From NCBI GenBank assembly GCA_959347315.1, contig OY365811.1, positions 40,380,946-40,444,945 on the forward strand: DNA of 64,000 nucleotides, in the 5' to 3' direction. Origin of the DNA: Bimastos eiseni. Taxonomy: Eukaryota; Annelida; Clitellata; Crassiclitellata; Lumbricidae. How positions within the stretch are numbered: the first letter of the stretch is position 1; each line of letters starts with the position of its first letter. The notes under the pieces were generated by a model. That model was not told the DNA's origin and ran no database searches. It saw only the letters and a list, made by a program, of their open reading frames with translations. Below, in pieces: positions 59,901-64,000 of this stretch. A program made the translations under genes and the position numbers.

Positions 59901-61643
59901 AAGGATGATGAACATGTGTCAAAAACCCTGCAGAAAGAAAACCTGCCTCCTGCCCTGCAGATCAAATCGTCTATTTGACCCCCGGAATAAACCCGACTCC
60001 TGTTCTTGACTGTTGCCCTGTCTCGGATCGGGGTCCTCGCGGGAGGGTGGGAAGCGCCGGCGGTTCCGGAACTGCGACTCAGAGGCGTCAGATTGTCTGA
60101 CCTCGGGGTCGCTTCTCGTCTGGACAACCCTGCGTCCCAGACGGTCGTTCGCGCTGGTCACCTCACTGTCGGCATCCCGTCCACGATCCGATGTTATGAT
60201 CGGCACCTGGATGACAGTCTCGCGTCCAAGGTCCTTCCAGAAAAGGGTCGGGACACGGCCTGGAGCCTCTCCCGTTCCTCTCGACGTCTGGCCCAGCCTG
60301 TGCCACACCGTATCCGACGCCGACTCCCGGCTGCGAGACTTCATGACGGTGACGACCCGCTTCTCCGCATAATCCTCCTCCACCTCTTCGTCGTGCCTAG
60401 ACACAAACTCCGCCCGACTGGTGAGCGACCTTCGACCCTCGTCGCTTCGACGTGGGAGGTGAACCTCGTGCGGGTGGAAGTTTGGAATCACAAACGGTTC
60501 GTCGCCTTCGATGTTCCGCTCGATCTCAATGGAGATCGATTCGTCTAGAACGATCGGTTTGCCGTCGTGGAATTGGGAGAATCGATCATTCAGAGTGAGT
60601 CTCGTCTGGTCAAACTTCTTCTTTGGCGGTGGATGTTTGCGTAAACCGAACGACGAATCCCCTACCTCGGGACGAGCCTGGCTCTGCTGTTCCTCCCGCA
60701 CATTCGATTCTCTTGCTTTTCGCTTCTGCTCCGGTGACCGGCTGCGTTTCTGGCTTCCCGAGCGTTTTCGAGAATGTCTCAGAGCGTTCTTCGTTCCGGC
60801 ATCAGCTGATTTCGGCCGGTGTTTCATTTGCTTCTTGCCATGCCGAGCATCATCTCTGGATCGTTTTTGATCGTCAGACTTCGATCGAGACCTTCTCTTT
60901 ACCTGATCCGGACTCTTAGACCGCCTTCGGTGGCCAACCTTCTCGACGTCTTTTTGATCCCCCTCCGACTCTGACAAATCTTTATTACGATGCCTTAGCA
61001 GAAAAACAATGGTCAGACCTCTGAGTTAGACAAATAATCATGATTTTTTGCTTTCATGGTCTAAACAAAAAAACATGTTTATGTGAATAGATTCACGAAA
61101 CTATGTATGTATCTGAACATTAGCTACTAACTAATTAATTATTAACCGTATCTCCCCATATTTGCAAGACTTGTCTTTACGCACTGATTAGGTTGTACTG
61201 GGAGATAAGCTATATAGAAATCTGTAAATACTATACAATATAATTAGAAAAGCACCTTTGTCTCACTGAGAAATCTCTCACAGGTACAAAATCATTTACT
61301 GTTTCTGCCCATGTTCTCAATAGTTTTCTTTTTCCACGAGGTGTTTTAAAGATGCAACTGATACGACATACGATAGCAAATTTACACAAAACCTCATTTT
61401 AAACTACCCACAGTAAATAAATTACCTAATGCGATGCTTGCTGTTGAATTCTCGCTTCCTTGGTGGCTCCTTTCGTCCACTGCCTCGTTGGGGTCGTCCA
61501 TCATTCCTCAGTCGAACATCCCTGTCCTCGGAATCCTTCTTTCTTCCTGGAGTTGAGCCACTCCTGGACCTTTGCTTTGAGGAATGACGCCTCCTCGCTG
61601 GTGCTGCTGCACGGTTTCTTTGCGGTGAGCGAGACCGCATCAT
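56947..61643 (-). CDS. Arg/Ser-rich protein of the BCLAF1/THRAP3 family
   Basis: Minus-strand exons: 61653-61426 (ATG at 61643, MMRSRSPQRNRA), 60993 to about 59943, 59235-59186, 58712-58632, 57964-57897 and 57135-56947 (TAA). The N-terminus is Arg/Ser-rich (KRSRSPEQKRK). The segment LTLNDRFSQFHDGKP matches the family's TLNERFTSYQ block. The C-terminus (DKPEMIPRGRSYFEHDNRNE, MPWVVNRGRGGRGGFARGGR) matches KSKKYFLHDDR...RGRGRG of BCLAF1/THRAP3. These nuclear proteins act in mRNA processing and export with the exon-junction and spliceosome machinery. Junctions from 59186 downward fit in phase. The junction of the 1.05-kb exon to 59235 is unresolved: the 59943 end gives phase 0 but phase 2 is needed. 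Either an end at 59980 is used, or an extra 55-base exon (59731-59677, LLTEYAEQLKGGLASDAV) with a later acceptor near 59215. Confidence 0.8.
58345..58612. repeat. Minisatellite of tgacccaa..attctgcaggccaaccatgac units
   Basis: Units containing cccagattctgcaggccaac, catgacccaatacagtctgt and actactctgcagtgac recur about three to four times with variation. They end about 20 bases from the donor of the exon 58712-58632. The array is intronic in the BCLAF1/THRAP3-like gene. Confidence 0.85.
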
Positions 61644-61683
61644 ATGCTCTATACTAATAGGACAATGCTTTGCAAGTTCAATG

Positions 61684-61729
61684 GCAGATAATAATAGTAA
61701 TAATAATAATAATAATAATAATAGCAATA

Positions 61730-61762
<33 letters not shown>

Positions 61763-61805
61763 GTAATAATAATAGAAATGGTAATAATAGGTTTAATAGT
61801 AATAA
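61684..61805. repeat. (AAT)n microsatellite
   Basis: Units aat, agt and aat run directly upstream (on the minus strand) of the exon beginning at 61653. A second stretch lies at 62020-62105. Confidence 0.95.
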
Positions 61806-62144
61806 TAACCATTATTCTTAAATAATGTTCTAGTCCCTGAGGAATCCTATCTACCTCGGGGCAAAAAAAGTAATAACAGTAGTAATAGTAGTAATCAAGC
61901 CCTCCCTGAGTGATGGAGGCAAACCCCCGGTTCCAAGGGTATGGAAAGCAAAATTTCCTCTGCATGAAATTGGGCGCATTTGCCTCTGGTCCCCCTATCT
62001 GGATGCCCCTGGAAGTGATAATAACAGTAATAGTAGTAATTTAATAGTAATAATTACAATAGTAATAATAATAGTAATAAAAATGATAGCAATAATAATA
62101 ATAACGACGAGCATGTACTAAATCAGTAACTTACTTGCTGACTG

Positions 62145-62165
62145 TGCCGCATTATGGGATGTGTG
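62145..62165 (-). other. Candidate untranslated first exon boundary of the BCLAF1/THRAP3-like gene
   Basis: On the minus strand, cataatgcggcacagtcagcaa is followed by the consensus donor gtaagt at about 62137-62132. A short ATG here (MRHSQQ) would not join in frame with the next exon, so this would be 5' untranslated sequence. Weakly supported. Confidence 0.25.
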
Positions 62166-62220
62166 GCTTGGCACGCTCTGAGCACATTTGTGGGTGGTCA
62201 TATTCATTCATTTCGATAAT

Positions 62221-62265
62221 TTATATAGCGCCTCTTCAAGGGAAACTACTCAGAGGTTGTTTAGT
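62221..62265 (-). mobile_element. LINE 3' tail remnant
   Basis: The sequence atttatatagcgcctcttca, followed by aagggaaactactcagagg, is the clearest example of the reversed tail motif found across the window. Confidence 0.5.
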
Positions 62266-62339
62266 CATACGAATTATCAAATTTTATTTCTACTGAAATG
62301 ACGATTTTTCTATATAAAAACGTAACCACTCTAAATTTG

Positions 62340-62700
62340 GCCATGTCTTTGGCTATATGCTGGCTGTGCTCCACTGGCTCCCTCTCCAACATCGAATCTC
62401 GTACCGTATCATCTCTTTGGTATGGTGGTCCTTGCAAGGTCTCACCCCTGGATATTTTCACGATCACTCTTACTCTACTTTGAGTGTACCGGGTCGCCAC
62501 TCTTTCTGTTGTACTGAGCGAGGCATGCTCATTGTCCCATTTGCCCATACAACTACTAAATAGAATCATGCCTTCTCAGTGGTTGGTCCCTCACTCTGGA
62601 ACACGCTCTTGTTGGCATTGCGGTTGTTGCTCGCCAAGGATTCACTCAGGCTCCTGAGTAGTAGCTTGAAGGGGCGCTGTATGGTAATGAATGAATTAAT
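62340..62700 (+). mobile_element. LINE (CR1/L2-like) 3' fragment with tail
   Basis: Frames read VLHWLPLQHRISYRI near 62361, SLVWWSLQGLTPGYF, RGMLIVPFAHT, then after a stop AFSVVGPSLWNTLL. The tail gaaggggcgctgtatggtaatgaatgaatt follows. The order matches the element at 32.3-32.7 kb. Confidence 0.8.
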
Positions 62701-62704
62701 TAAT

Positions 62705-64000
62705 GTAGCGCAATAATTCCAAAATGTCATATCCCCATAGACGTAAGCTGAACAATTATTTGCAACATGAGTAAAACGTTCATCATTACAAGCTGGTATA
62801 AATAAACTCATATCGATTTCGGATACAAAATGAATTTTACAGATGCAATGCACGTGCTGTCGTTATCGAAGATCGGCTTAACTCACTGCAGATTATGATT
62901 TATTTGCAGTTCATAAACTGGTAGATAATTATGTATTATTCTGGATGCTACTGGTGAAGATAATGATGACGATGATCATCACAACGACGTGTTATCGACC
63001 AAGATAGGCGAACGATTGCTTTAATTATCCCATCGCTACTACCGTCGTTGCGAAGCTCAAACTTTGTAACCAACTTACATTAAATAAAATCACTTTTTCA
63101 GAATAGAATAGACGCACAGTAATAAACGATAACAACGCACTTAGACACAAATCGTAAAACACAAAATTTTGCGGTATAATCAGTATTTCCAACAAGCACG
63201 TACAGGAAGTGGCAGTAAGAAGAGCTGATTTTTGTAGCACTGATAATAGTTGACTCGTTTCTTGTTAAACTGAAATCAAAGTTACAATTTTAAATCTAAG
63301 ATTGTTATGACAATAAAGACTTTTTCAGCCTTAATTTTGCTGCGAATTTTTTCTCGCAGTTTGGCAATTGTGGTCAAATTCAAACTGATCAAGATAGCGA
63401 AATTATGTATACCGTCGCTTGCGTTCGTTTAATGTTTTAAACATTGTTCCACTGTGTGGTCACTATGAAAACTGGGCAAATCTTCCATATTTTTATAGGG
63501 CCTACTAGGACAACACAAATTGTAATACGTTCTACTGGGCCAGCATGAAATACCAGTAGGACCTACCGGATATATGTAGGCCTAGTAGCATCTACAAACA
63601 AGTATTAAATCGTAAATTTTAATTATTTAAACTCAGATAGGCCTACATTTCTTTCCGCATTAGCCGATGTAACAGAAATAGTGAGGTATGTTTTATAAAG
63701 TAACCTATTAATAGATTATGGAATCTTGGTGACATCTATTTATCTATCCAAATCGCCTTTTTCCACCGATTTGGTTCAGTATTTTCTAACATCAAGATAC
63801 AATTACTGTCTATATACAATGTAGACCCACTGTAATGTAAATCTTAGAAAAGTTCTCAGAGCCCACAAAAGCCACATCAGAGACTAACTCAATCACCAGT
63901 GCTACAAGTCCACAGTGGCTATATTACACTTCTCCTTTAGTTTCGGTGCAAAAGTCTTGGAAAGTCAAGCCAAGGAGACAGTATGGTGCTACGGTGGTAG
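62705..64000. other. Terminal stretch without recognised genes
   Basis: No open frame above 95 codons and no domain. It contains taggcctac-type motifs near 63578 and 63640. One repeat-like pair, cctactagg / tactgggcc, lies near 63502-63540. The edge of the window may cut another feature. Confidence 0.5.

Overview
This is animal nuclear DNA. Genes are split by introns with GT..AG borders, coding exons are short (50-1233 bp), and introns and spacers are packed with microsatellites, LINE, SINE and DNA-transposon debris. The recurring short motif taggcctac, and a phosphagen kinase of the creatine-kinase lineage carrying arginine-kinase-like substrate features, suggest an echinoderm or related invertebrate deuterostome. 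A sea cucumber is possible; this is inference, not proof.

Four protein genes could be rebuilt by joining exons with matching reading phase. (1) 199-11950, plus strand: a complete 13-exon gene for a 911-residue RNA-binding protein with an acidic N-terminus, an RRM, a Gly/Arg-rich middle and a long Tyr-Asn-Gln-Gly repeat domain of prion-like type. (2) 23470-17844, minus strand: a 9-exon phosphagen kinase of 371 residues. (3) 43559-51196, plus strand: a complete 7-exon, 1280-residue protein with two EF-hands followed by WD40 repeats, of the WDR49/WDR64/EFCAB8 kind. (4) 61643-56947, minus strand: an Arg/Ser-rich protein of the BCLAF1/THRAP3 family, with one exon junction left unresolved.

Between the genes: 12.0-17.8 kb is a gene-free spacer with odd G/C-rich palindromes. 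24-36 kb is a zone of microsatellites and LINE, SINE and mariner remnants. 36254-37816 is an intact-looking non-autonomous hAT-type element with perfect 11-bp ends and a perfect 8-bp target duplication. 37.8-43.5 kb holds a fold-back element, microsatellites and a LINE tail. 51.8-54.0 kb is an unusual block of tandem arrays followed by a 215-codon open frame, possibly the leader of a retroelement. 62.2-64.0 kb has a LINE tail and then plain sequence.

The four genes do not form a functional cluster. Two act in RNA metabolism (RRM protein, BCLAF1/THRAP3-like). The kinase buffers ATP. The EF-hand/WD40 protein is, from its family, likely ciliary or flagellar. The most noteworthy items are the kinase with mixed creatine/arginine-kinase features, the hAT element, the unassigned RRM/prion-like protein, the palindrome clusters and the tandem-array block.
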